From positions 248,001 to 312,000 of the forward strand of contig JAQVVH010000001.1 of the NCBI GenBank assembly GCA_028699065.1: a stretch of 64,000 bases of DNA, written 5' to 3'. The notes under the pieces were generated by a model. It had not been told where the DNA came from. It ran no database searches and saw nothing but the letters and a program-made list of their open reading frames with translations. How positions within the stretch are numbered: position 1 is the first letter of the stretch; every line of letters begins with the position of its first letter. A program made the translations under genes and the position numbers. Of the stretch, positions 8,232 to 20,161 are shown piece after piece. The stretch is from Gallionella sp. (GTDB lineage Bacteria; Pseudomonadota; Gammaproteobacteria; Burkholderiales; Gallionellaceae).

Positions 8232-10247
8232 TTATTCAAGCCAATTGCGCACGCTCAGCAGCACAAAAACGCCGACGATCATGAGAAACGCATAGTGATA
8301 GATGTAACCGGATTGCAGGTGACGCACCACCCCGGAGAATGCGCCCACCAGCCGCGCCGAACCATTCACGATCCAGCCGTCGATCAGTTTGACGTCGCCA
8401 AATTTCCACAGGAAACTACTGGCACCCCGGGCACCGCCCGCGAAGAACCAATCATTGAAGCGGTCGAAGTAATACTTGTTGTCCAGCAGGGTATAGAGAA
8501 ACTGGAAGCGCTTCTGAATCATGGCCGGGATATCCGGTCGCTTGAGATAGAAATATCCGGCACTTACCACACCGGCAACGGCCAGCCACAGTGGCAGCGT
8601 CCCCAGCGAATGCAACGCCATCGCAACCGGGCCATGGAATTCATGACGCATTTCATCCATCACCGGATTGGGTGCCAGCGTGTAGATCGCATCGCCAAAG
8701 AAACCGCCATAGAGCATGGGCTCGATCGCGATGTATCCGATGAATACCGAGGGAAATGCCAGCAGCACCAGCGGGAGCCACACCACCCAGGGTGTTTCAT
8801 GCGGTTTTTGTCCCGGCGCCAGACCGTGGTGATGCTCGTCAGCATGAGCATCGTCGTCAGCATGGGCATCATGGTGGTGCACCTTGCCGAAGCGCTCCTC
8901 GCCGTGGAACACCAGGAAGTACATGCGGAAGGAGTAGAACGCGGTCACAAACACACCGGCTACCACAGCGAAGTAGGCAAAACCCGCGCCCGGCAGATGT
9001 GAAAGCGCGACAGCTTCGATAATGCTGTCCTTGGAGTAGAAGCCCGAAAAGAACGGCGTGCCGATCAGCGCCAGCGAGCCGATCAGCGAAGTAATCCAGG
9101 TGATCGGCATATATTTCTTCAGGCCGCCCATGTTGCGGATGTCCTGGTCATGATGCATCGCGATAATCACGCTACCAGCCGCGAGAAACAACAGCGCCTT
9201 GAAGAAGGCATGCGTCATCAGGTGGAAAATCGCCACCGAGTAAGCGGAAGCACCCAATGCCACCGTCATATAGCCCAGCTGCGACAGCGTCGAGTAAGCA
9301 ATCACGCGTTTGATGTCGTTTTGGATGATGCCGAGGAAGCCCATGAACAGCGCGGTAATCGCGCCTATGACCATCACGAACGACAGCGCGGTTTCGGAAA
9401 GCTCGTAAAGTGGCGACATGCGCGCCACCATAAAGATACCGGCAGTCACCATGGTCGCTGCGTGGATCAACGCGGAGATCGGGGTCGGACCTTCCATGGA
9501 ATCCGGCAGCCACACATGCAGCGGAAACTGCGCCGATTTGCCCATCGCGCCGATGAACAGCAGAATGCAGATCGCACTTAGCAGATTGACCGACATACCG
9601 GGAATCGGCGCGACGTCCTCAATATGCGCGGCGGCGTTGGCAAATACGGCGGCGTAGTCCAGCGTACCGAAAATCATCAGCACCAGCCCGATACCGAGCA
9701 GGAAGCCGAAGTCCCCTACACGATTGACCAGAAAAGCCTTGAGGTTGGCATAAATCGCCGTCGGACGTGTGTACCAGAATCCGATCAGCAGATAAGACAC
9801 GAGACCCACCGCTTCCCAGCCGAAGAACAACTGCATGAAGTTGTTAGCCATCACCAGCATCAGCATGGAGAAAGTGAACAGCGAAATATAGCTGAAGAAA
9901 CGCTGGTATCCGGGATCCTCTTCCATATAGCCAATGGTATAGATGTGAACCATCAGCGAGACAAAAGTCACAACCAGCATCATGGTCGCGGTCAATTTGT
10001 CGATCAGGAAGCCCACCTGAAAACTGGTATCACCCGAGGTCAGCCAGGTATAAACAGAGCCATTAAACGTGTTGCCGGCCAGCACATCATTGAAAATAGC
10101 CACCGCTGCTGCAAACGATACCGCGACCATGGCAATGGTGATGCGATGCGACCAAGTGCGACCTATCCACTTGCCGAACAGTCCGGCCACGATGGCACCC
10201 AACAGGGGCGCCAGCGGAACCGTCAAATAAAGATTTTGCATGCTCAT
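8232..10247 (-). CDS. nuoL: NADH-quinone oxidoreductase subunit L
   Basis: This 671-residue antiporter-like subunit has the long lateral helix at its C terminus. It has FFGWEAVGLVSYLLIGFW, FPLHVWLPDSMEGPTPISAL and NDIKRVIAYSTLSQLGYM. Residues about 455-477 form a loop with roughly ten histidines mixed with Asp and Ala, which I do not recall as part of the conserved family core. It is the distal proton channel of complex I. Confidence 0.97.
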   Translation of the reverse strand: MSMQNLYLTVPLAPLLGAIVAGLFGKWIGRTWSHRITIAMVAVSFAAAVAIFNDVLAGNTFNGSVYTWLTSGDTSFQVGFLIDKLTATMMLVVTFVSLMVHIYTIGYMEEDPGYQRFFSYISLFTFSMLMLVMANNFMQLFFGWEAVGLVSYLLIGFWYTRPTAIYANLKAFLVNRVGDFGFLLGIGLVLMIFGTLDYAAVFANAAAHIEDVAPIPGMSVNLLSAICILLFIGAMGKSAQFPLHVWLPDSMEGPTPISALIHAATMVTAGIFMVARMSPLYELSETALSFVMVIGAITALFMGFLGIIQNDIKRVIAYSTLSQLGYMTVALGASAYSVAIFHLMTHAFFKALLFLAAGSVIIAMHHDQDIRNMGGLKKYMPITWITSLIGSLALIGTPFFSGFYSKDSIIEAVALSHLPGAGFAYFAVVAGVFVTAFYSFRMYFLVFHGEERFGKVHHHDAHADDDAHADEHHHGLAPGQKPHETPWVVWLPLVLLAFPSVFIGYIAIEPMLYGGFFGDAIYTLAPNPVMDEMRHEFHGPVAMALHSLGTLPLWLAVAGVVSAGYFYLKRPDIPAMIQKRFQFLYTLLDNKYYFDRFNDWFFAGGARGASSFLWKFGDVKLIDGWIVNGSARLVGAFSGVVRHLQSGYIYHYAFLMIVGVFVLLSVRNWLE

Positions 10248-10251
10248 GCCA

Positions 10252-10557
10252 TTATCCCTTCAGGCTATCGAGATCATCGACGTTGATCGTGTTCAGGTTG
10301 CGGAACAGCACCACCAGAATGGCCAGGCCAATAGCCGCTTCAGCCGCCGCAACTGTCAGGATGAAAAAGACAAAAACCTGCCCCGCCGTATCATTCAGAT
10401 AATGCGAAAACGCCACGAAATTGGTATTCACGGCAAGTAGCATCATTTCGATCGCCATGAGCAGCACGATGAGATTTTTCCGGTTCAGGAAGATGCCCAC
10501 CACGCTGATCGCGAACAGGATGGCACTCAGCACCAGATAATGGGATAGGGTCAACAT
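10252..10557 (-). CDS. nuoK: NADH-quinone oxidoreductase subunit K
   Basis: This 101-residue membrane protein has three helices. The buried glutamates of the family are visible in [16 protein letters not shown] and [11 protein letters not shown]. It sits next to NuoJ, A and H in the membrane arm. It is four bases from nuoL. Confidence 0.97.
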   Translation of the reverse strand: MLTLSHYLVLSAILFAISVVGIFLNRKNLIVLLMAIEMMLLAVNTNFVAFSHYLNDTAGQVFVFFILTVAAAEAAIGLAILVVLFRNLNTINVDDLDSLKG

Positions 10558-10580
10558 GTCGTTCTTCTCGCTCCCTGAAA

Positions 10581-11195
10581 TTATTCCGTCACTACCGGCT
10601 GTTTCGGCTCGGCAGGGACGCTGACGATACGTACGCGGTCATTGCGCTTGACCGCAATCTGCCGTCCCACCACCTGAGACTTGGCATCCTTGCGCCGGCG
10701 CAGGGTCAAGGCAATCGCCGCGACCATCGCAATAAGCAGCAGCACAGCGGCCAGCTCAAAAGCATAAACGTAGTCGGTGTAAATCAGGCGACCCAGCTCT
10801 TTGGTATTGCTGTAATCCGCCGCATGCTTCACCGGCTCGATACCGCTGATCCCATCCATCCCGCCCAGCACCCAGATCATCTGAAATACCATGAGACCGG
10901 CAAGCAGCAAGCCCACCGGAAACCAGCGCCAGAATCCTTCGCGCAAACGTACCAGATTGATATCCAGCATCATCACAACGAACAGGAACAGCACCATCAC
11001 CGCCCCCACATAAACCAGCACCAAGGTAATGGCGAGGAATTCGGCTTCCAGCAACATCCAGATACCGGCCGACGCCACAAAGGCGAGCACGAGGAACAGC
11101 ACAGCATGCATGGGGTTGCGCGCGGTAATCACGCGCAGACCGGCAAACACCGTCAACGCGGCAAACAGGTAGAACACGATCGTTTCAACAGTCAT
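10581..11195 (-). CDS. nuoJ: NADH-quinone oxidoreductase subunit J
   Basis: This 204-residue protein has five transmembrane helices, with [16 protein letters not shown] and the [16 protein letters not shown] helix that contains the family's pi-bulge. It carries a basic C-terminal tail. It lies between nuoI and nuoK in the standard order. Confidence 0.96.
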   Translation of the reverse strand: MTVETIVFYLFAALTVFAGLRVITARNPMHAVLFLVLAFVASAGIWMLLEAEFLAITLVLVYVGAVMVLFLFVVMMLDINLVRLREGFWRWFPVGLLLAGLMVFQMIWVLGGMDGISGIEPVKHAADYSNTKELGRLIYTDYVYAFELAAVLLLIAMVAAIALTLRRRKDAKSQVVGRQIAVKRNDRVRIVSVPAEPKQPVVTE

Positions 11196-11210
11196 TTCTC
11201 GGCCACCTTC

Positions 11211-11699
11211 TTATCGATATTGGGCATCCGCCAAGCGGTCCCGGGCAATTTGCGCCTCATGTTTGTCGCCATTCGCAAGCAACATGGACTTGGTGTAATA
11301 GAGGTCGCCACGATTCTCGCCGTGATACTCAAACACACGAGTTTCCACAATCGCATCCACCGGGCAGGACTCTTCACAGAACCCACAGAAAATACATTTG
11401 GTCAGATCGATGTCGTACAGGCTGGTACGACGCGAACCATCCTCGCGCTCGGCCACCTCGATCTTGATGGCCAGTGCCGGACAAACCGCCTCACAGAGTT
11501 TGCAGGCAATGCATCGCTCTTCACCGTTGGCATAGCGGCGCTGTGCATGCAGCCCGCGAAAACGGAATCCCTGCGGCGTCTTTTCCTCCGGATATTCCAC
11601 AGTAATGTGGCGCGCAAAGAAATAACGCCCCGTCACCGACATCCCCTTCAGCAGCTCAAGCAGGAGGAAGCTTTTGAAAAATTTCACCAGTTTGCTCAT
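11211..11699 (-). CDS. nuoI: NADH-quinone oxidoreductase subunit I
   Basis: This 162-residue ferredoxin-like subunit has two 4Fe-4S motifs: C-x2-C-x2-C-x3-C at residues 63-73 ([11 protein letters not shown]) and at 102-112 ([11 protein letters not shown]). They hold clusters N6a and N6b, which pass electrons towards N2 in NuoB. The N-terminal helix attaches it to the membrane arm. Confidence 0.97.
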   Translation of the reverse strand: MSKLVKFFKSFLLLELLKGMSVTGRYFFARHITVEYPEEKTPQGFRFRGLHAQRRYANGEERCIACKLCEAVCPALAIKIEVAEREDGSRRTSLYDIDLTKCIFCGFCEESCPVDAIVETRVFEYHGENRGDLYYTKSMLLANGDKHEAQIARDRLADAQYR

Positions 11700-11716
11700 G
11701 TGTTATCTCCCGCTGC

Positions 11717-12757
11717 TTACCACAGCCAATACGGTGTCTGCATCCATGCAGCCACAACCACGACCCACACCAGAGTCAGCGGAATGAAGACTTTCCAGCC
11801 CAATCGCATCAGCTGGTCATAGCGGTAACGCGGGAAGGTCGCGCGGAACCACAGGAACAGGAACAACATGAAGGACATCTTGGCCAGCATCCACACAATG
11901 GAATCCGGCAGGAACGGCACCGGAGATAGCCAGCCGCCCAGGAACATCACCGTCGTCAGTGCGGCAATCAGGATCATGTTGGCGTATTCCGCCAGAAAGA
12001 ACAACGCGAAGCCCATGCCGGAATATTCGGTATGGAAACCTGCCACGATCGCCGACTCATCTTCTGCCAGATCAAAAGGCGCCCGGTTTGTTTCCGCCAC
12101 ACCGGCGATGAAATACACCACAAACATCGGGAACAGCGGAATGAAATACCAGCCCATCAGTCCGTAACCGTTATTTTGCCCGCGCACAATATCGCCGACA
12201 TTCATGCTTTGCGCGGCCAGCAAAACGCAGACCAGCGCAAACCCCATGGCCAGCTCGTACGAAACGATCTGGGCCGACGAACGCAGCGCGCCAAGAAATG
12301 CATATTTAGAATTGGATGCCCAACCCGCGATGATGATGCCGTAAACACCCAGCGAAGTCATCGCCAGCAGATACAACAACCCGGCATTCACGTCGGCGAT
12401 GACCATCCCTTCACCAAAAGGAATCACCGCCCAGGCCGCCAGCGCGGGCGCCAGCGCAAGCACCGGCGCGGCGACAAACAGGAACTTGTTGGCCTCGGCC
12501 GGAATAATGAGCTCCTTGAGCAGCAGCTTGATCCCGTCTGCCAGAGGCTGCAACAGCCCCCAATAACCTACCCGGTTGGGGCCCGGGCGCAGTTGCATAA
12601 AACCAAGGATTTTGCGTTCCGCCAAAGTGAGATAAGCCACCCCACCCATGACCGGCAACACAATCGCAAAAATCTTGATCACGGTCCAGACAGGCATCCA
12701 AAAGGGCCCGAGCAATTCCAGTCCGGTCTGTTCCAGCGTTTGCAGCAGTTCCATCAT
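11717..12757 (-). CDS. nuoH: NADH-quinone oxidoreductase subunit H
   Basis: This protein of 346 residues has about eight helices. It contains [20 protein letters not shown], the acidic loop [28 protein letters not shown] and [15 protein letters not shown], the quinone-site motifs of NuoH/ND1. The start at 12757 makes an ATGA overlap with the nuoG stop. A longer frame to 12835 is a shadow of nuoG. Confidence 0.97.
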   Translation of the reverse strand: MMELLQTLEQTGLELLGPFWMPVWTVIKIFAIVLPVMGGVAYLTLAERKILGFMQLRPGPNRVGYWGLLQPLADGIKLLLKELIIPAEANKFLFVAAPVLALAPALAAWAVIPFGEGMVIADVNAGLLYLLAMTSLGVYGIIIAGWASNSKYAFLGALRSSAQIVSYELAMGFALVCVLLAAQSMNVGDIVRGQNNGYGLMGWYFIPLFPMFVVYFIAGVAETNRAPFDLAEDESAIVAGFHTEYSGMGFALFFLAEYANMILIAALTTVMFLGGWLSPVPFLPDSIVWMLAKMSFMLFLFLWFRATFPRYRYDQLMRLGWKVFIPLTLVWVVVVAAWMQTPYWLW

Positions 12758-15084
12758 GCCCGCTCCACAGTAATCGTTCCAAACATCGGCCCCAGCGCCG
12801 CTGTTTCTGCACATCCCGTCGGGATGCGCAAGCAACCGACCGGCACGCCTTCATCCGCCTTGGCCACCAACAGTACCGAACTGCCCCCCTGGCTAACCTT
12901 CACGCTAGCGCCAGGCTGAATGTCGAGCCGCTGCAATTCTGCGGCAGCCATACGCGCCGCCGGCATGGCCGCATCGGCAGTCTGCTGCAGTGCGGTGGCA
13001 CGACGCACAATGGCATCCGTCGCATAAATCGGCACATCGGCCACGCGTTGCAGCCCTTGCTGGCCGGCTGTACCACCCTGAATCTGTAGCGGCAAATCGA
13101 GGTGATTACTCAAGCGCCCCGTTACATCCTGCCCACCCAATGCCTCATCACGCACAGCTTCACTGCTGTCCTGATCAAACCCGGCCAAGTCGAGCAGATT
13201 ACCCAGGACACGGAGTACTTTCCAAGCCGGCCGCGCATCGCCCAGCGGACGCACAGCTCCCTTAAAACTTTGCACGCGACCTTCGGTGCTCACGAACGTA
13301 CCGGAGGTTTCGCTGAATGGGGCAATAGGCAACAGCACATCGGCATATTCCGTTGCACGATGCTTGTAGGCTGACATGGCAACAACCAGATCAGCCGACT
13401 GCATGGCAACCATCGCCTGCTGCGAATCCGCGCAATCCAGCTCGGGTTCAACGTTCAGCAGCACGTACGCCTTGCGGGGTGCGGCCAGCATTTGCGCAGC
13501 GTTCATGCCGTCCGTAGCGGGCAGCGCTCCGGCCAGATATCCGCCGACGCTGTTGGCCGCTTCGCCCAGGAAGCCAAAATTCCCGCTACACAGCGCTGCA
13601 ATGCGTTCTGCCAATACGGCCAGTTGTGCCGCCTGTGGATGCTGTTGCGCAAAATTACCGAGCAGCACGGCCACACGCTCGCCCGAAGCGAGGCTGCGGG
13701 CAATGGCAGCAGCTTCGCTGCCGACAGTCACGCGCTCAAGGCCGGCAACTGCCTGACCTTTTGCCGTAGCCAACGCTTTGCAAATCTGCGCCAACTGATC
13801 CGCCAATGCAGAGGGCGCCACGATGGCCTTGTTGGCTTTCATCAGCAGCGCATCGTCGGCCGAGTGGACAATATTGGCGTGCGCACCCGCTTTGACGGCC
13901 TGACGGATACGCTGCGCCAGCAAGGGCTGGTCTTTGCGCAGAAAACTGCCCACGATGAGAAAACGGTCACGGCTGTTGATTTCAGCAACCGGCATGCCCA
14001 ACCACGGCGCGCCGGCGCGCTTGCCATCGGCACTGAAGTCGGACTGGCGCAGGCGGAAATCAACGTTGCCACTGCCTTGCCCCTTCAGCAATTTCTGTAA
14101 CAGATACAATTCTTCCAGCGTGCTGTTCGGCGTGGCCAGCGCGGCAATCTGCTCGGCGCCTGCAGAGCTCTTGACCTGCTTCAGCGCATTGGCGACGTAT
14201 TCCAGTGCCACCTGCCACTCCACCTCGATCCACTCGCCGTTTTGCTTCAGCATAGGCTGAGTCAGTCGTTCGGTGGAATTCAAGCCCTCATAAGCGAAAC
14301 GATCCTTGTCGGACAGCCAGCATTCGTTGATCGCCTCATTCTCAACCGGAGTCACCCGGATCACGCGATTATTCTTGATCTGTACGGCGAGGTTGCTGCC
14401 CAGTCCGTCGTGCGGACTGATGGATTTGCGGCGTGACAATTCCCAGCTGCGGGCGGTATAGCGATAAGGTTTGCTGGTCAGCGCACCAACCGGGCACAGG
14501 TCGATCATATTGCCGGACAGCTCGGAGTCCACCGTACTGTTCACAAAGGTCATGATCTCCGAATGCTCGGTACGGAAGGCCATGCCCAGCTCCATCATGT
14601 CGGCGATTTCCTGGCCAAAACGCACGCAGCGGGTGCACTGGATGCAGCGACTCATTTCCTCGGTCGAGATCAGTGGCCCAATGCTCTTTGGCTTGACCAC
14701 ACGCTTCTCTTCGGTATACCGGGATGCCGAACCGCCGTAGCCCATGGCCTCGTCCTGCAACATACATTCGCCCCCCTGATCGCAGATCGGGCAATCCAGC
14801 GGGTGATTGATCAGGAGGAATTCCATCACGCCTTGCTGCGCCTTCACGGCCATCGCCGAATGGGTATGCACTTTCATCCCCTCGGCTGTCGGCGTGGCGC
14901 AAGCAGGCAAAGGCTTCGGTGCTTTTTCCACCTCAACCAGGCACATGCGGCAATTGGCCGAAATCGACAATTTCTTGTGATAGCAAAAATGCGGAATATG
15001 GATACCCGCCTTGCGCGCCGCATCCATCACGGTGGCACCGCGTTCGACCTCTACCTGCTTGCCATCAATCTCAATTTTGATCAT
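12754..15084 (-). CDS. nuoG: NADH-quinone oxidoreductase subunit G
   Basis: This 776-residue subunit holds several iron-sulfur clusters. A 2Fe-2S site is seen at Cys34, 45, 48 and 62. An N5 site is seen as His94, Cys98, 101 and 107. An N4 site starts with Cys147, 150 and 153 and closes in DLCPVGAL. The rest is a degenerate molybdopterin-oxidoreductase fold. It carries electrons along the peripheral arm. It overlaps nuoH by four bases. Confidence 0.96.
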   Translation of the reverse strand: MIKIEIDGKQVEVERGATVMDAARKAGIHIPHFCYHKKLSISANCRMCLVEVEKAPKPLPACATPTAEGMKVHTHSAMAVKAQQGVMEFLLINHPLDCPICDQGGECMLQDEAMGYGGSASRYTEEKRVVKPKSIGPLISTEEMSRCIQCTRCVRFGQEIADMMELGMAFRTEHSEIMTFVNSTVDSELSGNMIDLCPVGALTSKPYRYTARSWELSRRKSISPHDGLGSNLAVQIKNNRVIRVTPVENEAINECWLSDKDRFAYEGLNSTERLTQPMLKQNGEWIEVEWQVALEYVANALKQVKSSAGAEQIAALATPNSTLEELYLLQKLLKGQGSGNVDFRLRQSDFSADGKRAGAPWLGMPVAEINSRDRFLIVGSFLRKDQPLLAQRIRQAVKAGAHANIVHSADDALLMKANKAIVAPSALADQLAQICKALATAKGQAVAGLERVTVGSEAAAIARSLASGERVAVLLGNFAQQHPQAAQLAVLAERIAALCSGNFGFLGEAANSVGGYLAGALPATDGMNAAQMLAAPRKAYVLLNVEPELDCADSQQAMVAMQSADLVVAMSAYKHRATEYADVLLPIAPFSETSGTFVSTEGRVQSFKGAVRPLGDARPAWKVLRVLGNLLDLAGFDQDSSEAVRDEALGGQDVTGRLSNHLDLPLQIQGGTAGQQGLQRVADVPIYATDAIVRRATALQQTADAAMPAARMAAAELQRLDIQPGASVKVSQGGSSVLLVAKADEGVPVGCLRIPTGCAETAALGPMFGTITVERA

Positions 15085-15098
15085 TACTCACCCCACCC

Positions 15099-16364
15099 CT
15101 ACACCAAGCAGCGCTTGTGTTCGATGTGATATTCAAATTCGTCGCGGAAATGGCGCAGCATTCCCTGCACCGGCCAGACCGCCGCTTCGCCCAGCGCACA
15201 GATCGTGCGACCGGCAATGTTGTCACCCACGCTGAGCAACAAGTCGAGATCTTCCATGCGTCCCTCGCCATGCTCGATGCGATGCACCATGCGATAGAGC
15301 CAGCCCGTTCCCTCGCGGCACGGCGTACACTGACCGCAGGATTCCTCGTGATAGAAATACGACAGCCGCTCCAGCGCACGCACCATACAGGTCGTGTCGT
15401 CCATGACGATCACCGCGCCACTACCCAGTCCGGAACCCGCCTTGGCGATTGAATCGTAATCCATGGTCAGATCCATCATGATCTCGCCCGGAAGCACCGG
15501 CATTGAGGATCCGCCGGGGATCACCGCCTTCAACTTATGCCCGGTACGCACGCCCCCCGCCATCGCCAGCAGCTCGCTGAACGGTGTTCCCATCGGCACT
15601 TCGAAGTTACCCGGATTATTCACATGACCGGACACTGAGAACAGTTTGGTGCCACCATTATTGGGCTTACCCAACTCCAGAAACTTCTGCCCGCCATGGT
15701 TGATGATGTAAGGAATGCTGGCAAAAGTTTCGGTATTGTTGATCGTGGTTGGCTTGCCGTACAAACCAAAATTTGCCGGGAATGGCGGCTTGAAGCGCGG
15801 CTGGCCTTTCTTGCCTTCAATGGACTCAAGCAGGGCCGTTTCCTCACCGCAGATATAGGCGCCATAACCCAGATGGTTATGCAGGTCAAAACTGAAACCT
15901 GCTCCCATAATGTTATCGCCCAGATAGCCCGCTGCACGTGCCGCCTCGCAAGCTTCTTCCATGCGTTCATAGGCCTCAAAAATCTCGCCGTGCACGTAGT
16001 TGTAACCGGTTTTGACACCCATCGTATAAGCCGCGATTGCCATGCCTTCGATCAACAGGTGCGGGTTGTACAGCAGGATATCCCAGTCCTTGCAGGTACC
16101 AGGCTCGCCTTCGTCGGTATTGCAGACAATGTATTTTTCGCCGTTGTAATTCTTCGGCATGAAGCTCCACTTCAGACCGGTGGGAAACCCCGCCCCCCCC
16201 CGCCCGCGCAACGCGGACAATTTGACCTCGGCAATAATCGCCTCGGGTGACATTTTTTCCGTGAGTATCTTGCGCAGCGCCTGATAGCCGCCCACCTTGA
16301 GATAGTTTTCCAGCGTCCAGGGCTGGTCGAACTCCATCGTGGTTAAAATTACTGGGCCTCTCAT
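15099..16364 (-). CDS. nuoF: NADH-quinone oxidoreductase subunit F
   Basis: This 421-residue subunit binds NADH, FMN and cluster N3. The glycine-rich [10 protein letters not shown] is at 54-63. The N3 cysteines are Cys343, 346, 349 and 389 in [11 protein letters not shown] and [12 protein letters not shown]. The first residues ([12 protein letters not shown]) may be partly an extension, since internal ATG10 is also a possible start. It overlaps nuoE by ATGA. Confidence 0.97.
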   Translation of the reverse strand: MRGPVILTTMEFDQPWTLENYLKVGGYQALRKILTEKMSPEAIIAEVKLSALRGRGGAGFPTGLKWSFMPKNYNGEKYIVCNTDEGEPGTCKDWDILLYNPHLLIEGMAIAAYTMGVKTGYNYVHGEIFEAYERMEEACEAARAAGYLGDNIMGAGFSFDLHNHLGYGAYICGEETALLESIEGKKGQPRFKPPFPANFGLYGKPTTINNTETFASIPYIINHGGQKFLELGKPNNGGTKLFSVSGHVNNPGNFEVPMGTPFSELLAMAGGVRTGHKLKAVIPGGSSMPVLPGEIMMDLTMDYDSIAKAGSGLGSGAVIVMDDTTCMVRALERLSYFYHEESCGQCTPCREGTGWLYRMVHRIEHGEGRMEDLDLLLSVGDNIAGRTICALGEAAVWPVQGMLRHFRDEFEYHIEHKRCLV

Positions 16365-16840
16365 GATTTATCGAGCTCCGCCAGAGTTTTATCGATTTCT
16401 TCTTTAGTCATGCGCGCACACAACTTTCTGTTGTTCAGCGTTAACACCGGCGCATCCTTGCACGCGCCCATACACTCGCCTTCGCGCAGGCCATATTTGC
16501 CATCCGGAGTCACCTCGCCCAGCTTGATCCCCAACCTGGATTCGATGTACGCCACAGTATCGAGCGCGCCGCACAGCGTGCAGGAAAGATTCGTGCACAC
16601 GGTAATCATGTGCCGACCCATCGGCTTCAGGTTGTACATGTGATAGAAAGTCGCGACCTCGTACACCGCCATTTTCGGCATGCCGAGATAGTCGGCGACA
16701 TCCGCCATGTCATCGGTGGAAATCCAGCCTTTTTCGTCCTGCACAAAACGCAGCGCGGCCATAACCGCAGACTGGCGCTGGTCGGCGGGATATTTCTTCA
16801 GCTCTTTGTCGACGAGCGCGGTTATCTGTTGGGAAAGCAT
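16361..16840 (-). CDS. nuoE: NADH-quinone oxidoreductase subunit E
   Basis: This 159-residue thioredoxin-like subunit holds the 2Fe-2S cluster N1a. Ligands are Cys82, Cys87, Cys123 and Cys127 (CTNLSC and CMGAC). It forms the NADH-dehydrogenase module with NuoF and NuoG. Its start shares one base with the nuoD stop. Confidence 0.97.
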   Translation of the reverse strand: MLSQQITALVDKELKKYPADQRQSAVMAALRFVQDEKGWISTDDMADVADYLGMPKMAVYEVATFYHMYNLKPMGRHMITVCTNLSCTLCGALDTVAYIESRLGIKLGEVTPDGKYGLREGECMGACKDAPVLTLNNRKLCARMTKEEIDKTLAELDKS

Positions 16841-18093
16841 CAGCGGTCCACCTCTCCAAAAACGATATCCTGCGTACCGATCAGCGCCACCACATCGGCA
16901 ATCATGTGGCCGCGCGACATTTCATCCAGGCTGGACAAATGCGCGAAACCGGGCGCGCGGATTTTCATGCGATACGGCTTGTTGGCGCCATCGGATACCA
17001 GGTAAATACCAAATTCACCCTTGGGATGCTCAACGGCTGCATAGGCCTCGCCTGCGGGCACGTGCATACCCTCGGAGAACAGCTTGAAGTGATGGATCAG
17101 CTCTTCCATATTCTGCTTCATCGACTCGCGCGACGGCGGCGTGAACTTGTGGTTCTCGGCCATGACCGGACCGGGATTGACGCGCAGCCAGTCGATACAT
17201 TGCTTGATGATCCGCACCGACTGGCGCATTTCCTCGACACGCACGAGATAACGGTCGTAACAGTCGCCTTCCACGCCTACCGGAATATCGAAGTCGAGCC
17301 GGTCGTAAACTTCGTATGGCTGTTTCTTGCGCAGATCCCAGACAATGCCGGAGCCACGCAACATCGGCCCGGTGAAACCCAGCGCCAGCGCGCGCTCGGG
17401 GGTAACTACACCGATGCCAACCGTCCGCTGCTTCCAGATCCGATTATCGGTGAGCAGCGTTTCAAATTCGTCGATATGTTTGGGGAAACGATTGATGAAG
17501 TCTTCCAGGAAATCCAGCAGCGAACCCTGCCGGTTTTCGTTCATGCGCTTAACGGCAGCGGCGCCGTGCACCTTGCTCTCCATATACTGCGCCATCGAAT
17601 CCGGCAGATCGCGATAGACACCGCCCGGACGATAGTAGGCCGCATGCATGCGCGCACCGGAAACCGCCTCATAGCAGTCCACCAGATCTTCCCGGTCGCG
17701 GAAGGTGTAGAAGAACATGGTCATGGCACCAAGATCGATGCCCACCGCGCCCAGCCACAACAGATGATTCAGAATGCGAGTAATTTCGTCATACATTACG
17801 CGGATGTACTGGGCACGGATCGGCACTTCGATACCGGCCAGTTTTTCCACCGCCATGACATAGGCGTGCTCGTTGGACATCATGGAGACGTAATCGAGTC
17901 GATCCATGTAAGGCACGGTCTGCAGGAAGGTCTTGTGCTCGGCCAACTTTTCCGTGGCGCGGTGCAATAACCCGATGTGTGGGTCGGCACGTTCCACCAC
18001 CTCACCATCCAGTTCCAACACTAGACGCAACACACCGTGCGCAGCAGGATGCTGCGGTCCGAAGTTCATTGTGTAATTCTTGATCTCAGCCAT
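16840..18093 (-). CDS. nuoD: NADH-quinone oxidoreductase subunit D
   Basis: This 417-residue 49-kDa-type subunit descends from the large hydrogenase subunit. [23 protein letters not shown] is conserved and contains the quinone-site His. It ends in the typical DIVFGEVDR. NuoC and NuoD are separate genes here, unlike the fused nuoCD of E. coli. Confidence 0.97.
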   Translation of the reverse strand: MAEIKNYTMNFGPQHPAAHGVLRLVLELDGEVVERADPHIGLLHRATEKLAEHKTFLQTVPYMDRLDYVSMMSNEHAYVMAVEKLAGIEVPIRAQYIRVMYDEITRILNHLLWLGAVGIDLGAMTMFFYTFRDREDLVDCYEAVSGARMHAAYYRPGGVYRDLPDSMAQYMESKVHGAAAVKRMNENRQGSLLDFLEDFINRFPKHIDEFETLLTDNRIWKQRTVGIGVVTPERALALGFTGPMLRGSGIVWDLRKKQPYEVYDRLDFDIPVGVEGDCYDRYLVRVEEMRQSVRIIKQCIDWLRVNPGPVMAENHKFTPPSRESMKQNMEELIHHFKLFSEGMHVPAGEAYAAVEHPKGEFGIYLVSDGANKPYRMKIRAPGFAHLSSLDEMSRGHMIADVVALIGTQDIVFGEVDR

Positions 18094-18114
18094 TGCAGTC
18101 TCTCTGTATCCCGT

Positions 18115-18753
18115 CTATTGGCGACCGAAATTCTCTTCGCGGACAGTCCGCGGCGTGATCTCGCGGGGATCGATACTGACCGGTTCGTAAACCACGCGCC
18201 TCTGATCGGCGTCGTAACGCATCTCGACATGACCGGACAGCGGGAAATCCTTGCGGAACGGATTACCCGCAAAACCGTAATCGGTCAGGATGCGACGCAA
18301 ATCAGGGTGCCCCACAAACACGATGCCATAAAGATCGAACGCCTCGCGCTCGAACCAGTTTGCCACAGGCCATATCGCCGTTACCGAATCCAGCATCGGC
18401 ATTTCGTCATCTTCGGCAAATACGCGAACCCGCAGACGCACGTTATGTTTAACGGAAAGCAGATGGTAAACCGCCGCAAAACGCGCCGGGAATCCGGCAG
18501 ACATTTCGCCATCGGGCAGGTAGCGCCCATCCTCTGTAGTTTCGCTGCCGTAAGCTGAATAATCGATACCGCAAACATCGATCAGTTGCTCAAAACCCAG
18601 CGCCGAGTTGTCGCGCAGCTGTGTCATTGCGTCCAGCATGCCGCGCGCGCCAATGACCAGCGTCAATTCTCCCAGGCGCTCTTCCAGGCTGACAACGCCA
18701 TCCTGCAGCGCGTCGGTCAGATGATTTGCGAGTGTATTGAGATCGGTTGCCAT
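18115..18753 (-). CDS. nuoC: NADH-quinone oxidoreductase subunit C
   Basis: This 212-residue 30-kDa-type subunit contains the family signature [20 protein letters not shown] followed by [20 protein letters not shown]. It is part of the connecting arm of complex I. It lies two bases from nuoB. Confidence 0.96.
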   Translation of the reverse strand: MATDLNTLANHLTDALQDGVVSLEERLGELTLVIGARGMLDAMTQLRDNSALGFEQLIDVCGIDYSAYGSETTEDGRYLPDGEMSAGFPARFAAVYHLLSVKHNVRLRVRVFAEDDEMPMLDSVTAIWPVANWFEREAFDLYGIVFVGHPDLRRILTDYGFAGNPFRKDFPLSGHVEMRYDADQRRVVYEPVSIDPREITPRTVREENFGRQ

Positions 18754-18755
18754 GG

Positions 18756-19238
18756 TCAGCCTCGCGCGATGGTATTGGTGCGCTTGATCTTGTTCTGCAG
18801 CTGAATCACACCGTACAGCAGCGCTTCAGCCGTGGGCGGGCAGCCCGGCACATAGATATCGACCGGGACGATTCGGTCACAGCCACGCACAACAGAGTAG
18901 GAATAGTGATAGTAACCGCCGCCGTTTGCGCAGGAACCCATGGAGATCACCCAGCGCGGCTCCGCCATCTGGTCATAGACCTTGCGCAACGCCGGCGCCA
19001 TCTTGTTGCACAACGTTCCCGCAACGATCATCACGTCGGACTGCCGCGGACTGGGACGAAAAGCCCCGGCGCCAAAGCGATCAAGGTCATAACGCGGTAG
19101 CGCCGCATGCATCATCTCGACCGCACAGCAGGCCAAACCGAATGTCATCGGCCACAGCGAACCGGTCCGCGCATAGTTGATAACAGTATCGATCGAAGTG
19201 GTCACAATCCCCTTCGGCAGCACGCCTTCTATTCCCAT
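18756..19238 (-). CDS. nuoB: NADH-quinone oxidoreductase subunit B
   Basis: This 160-residue subunit carries the terminal cluster N2. Cys37-Cys38 ([10 protein letters not shown]), Cys103 (GSCANGGG) and Cys133 ([10 protein letters not shown]) are the ligands. The start MGIEGVL at 19238 matches the family; the frame is open to 19259. It overlaps the end of nuoA by 10 bases. Confidence 0.97.
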   Translation of the reverse strand: MGIEGVLPKGIVTTSIDTVINYARTGSLWPMTFGLACCAVEMMHAALPRYDLDRFGAGAFRPSPRQSDVMIVAGTLCNKMAPALRKVYDQMAEPRWVISMGSCANGGGYYHYSYSVVRGCDRIVPVDIYVPGCPPTAEALLYGVIQLQNKIKRTNTIARG

Positions 19239-19585
19239 TCCAGCGCCCCTTTCATCCACTCATAGATAAAGCCGACCACCAGAATGGCCAGGAAAATCAT
19301 CATCGAAACAAAGCCGAAGGTTCCGATCTCCTTAAGCACGATCGCCCAGGGGAACAGGAAAGCAATTTCAAGATCGAAAAGAATGAAGAGGATCGCCACG
19401 AGGTAGAAACGCACATCGAATTTCATGCGCGCATCCTCGAAAGCCTCGAACCCACACTCGTAGGGGGAAAGTTTTTGATTATCCGGACGATAAGGACCTA
19501 GAATCCTCCCGAGCAGCAGGGGCAAGACTCCCATGACAATACCGACACCAATAAACAACAGCACCGGAAAATAGTTTTCTAACAT
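19229..19585 (-). CDS. nuoA: NADH-quinone oxidoreductase subunit A
   Basis: This is a 118-residue protein with three transmembrane helices. The loop contains [24 protein letters not shown] with the switch cysteine of the family. It is the first gene of the 14-gene nuo operon. The 104 bases upstream, before the tRNA gene, hold an imperfect inverted repeat (about 19611-19634) but no clear sigma-70 promoter on this strand. Confidence 0.97.
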   Translation of the reverse strand: MLENYFPVLLFIGVGIVMGVLPLLLGRILGPYRPDNQKLSPYECGFEAFEDARMKFDVRFYLVAILFILFDLEIAFLFPWAIVLKEIGTFGFVSMMIFLAILVVGFIYEWMKGALEWE

Positions 19586-19689
19586 CGAGCTCCCCTCTCT
19601 CTGCCAGTGTCGATTTTCGGATTGCCCGAAATCGCTTTGTCTATAATTTTTCTGGGGGCAGGTTCGCCCCGTTTTACCACCTAATATTC

Positions 19690-19774
19690 TGGTGCCGATG
19701 AGCAGACTCGAACTGCTACGGCTTTCGCCACTACCCCCTCAAGATAGCGTGTCTACCAATTTCACCACATCGGC
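19690..19774 (-). tRNA. tRNA-Leu (anticodon GAG)
   Basis: This is an 85-nt class II tRNA with encoded CCA. The acceptor arms GCCGATG and CATCGGC pair fully. The anticodon stem CTATC/GGTAG encloses the loop TTGAGGG (GAG), followed by a long variable arm and the TTCGAGTC T-loop. It is placed between secG and nuoA. No obvious U-rich terminator follows, so its transcript may run into nuo. Confidence 0.95.
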
Positions 19775-19798
19775 ACAGCACAACAAACATAACCAAGG

Positions 19799-20155
19799 CT
19801 ACTTCGGAATCTCCCTCAACTTTGAGTCATCAGGAATTCCGACCGGCGCCGAAGGCGCTGCCTGATCTGCCGCAACTGGTGCCACACGATCCATCACACC
19901 CTGAGGCTGATCCACATGGGAATACAGGTAGGTCAAAGTCAGACTGGTCACAAAAAATACCGTCGCCGCCACCGCAGTGCTACGACTCAGAAAATTCGCC
20001 GAACCGCTTGATCCAAACAGACTGCCGGCAGAACCGGTACCGAAGGCCGCACCCATGTCGGCTCCCTTACCGTGCTGCAACAGCACCAACCCAATCAGCA
20101 CAACCGCCGTCAGAACATGCACTACCCAAACCAGTGTTTCCAATCTCAACCCCAA
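19799..20155 (-). CDS. secG: Sec translocase subunit SecG
   Basis: This 118-residue protein has two membrane segments and the conserved LLQHGKGADMGAAFG plus GSSGSANFLSRSTAV, typical of SecG. SecG joins SecY and SecE in the inner-membrane protein channel. The C-terminal tail is proline/alanine-rich. It follows tpiA by six bases, a common betaproteobacterial pairing. Confidence 0.94.
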   Translation of the reverse strand: MGLRLETLVWVVHVLTAVVLIGLVLLQHGKGADMGAAFGTGSAGSLFGSSGSANFLSRSTAVAATVFFVTSLTLTYLYSHVDQPQGVMDRVAPVAADQAAPSAPVGIPDDSKLREIPK

Positions 20156-20161
20156 AAAAAC

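Noticed and set aside
19600-19680. Plus-strand TATAAT between nuoA and the tRNA as a nuo promoter
   Set aside because: It is on the wrong strand for nuo and has poor spacing to a -35.
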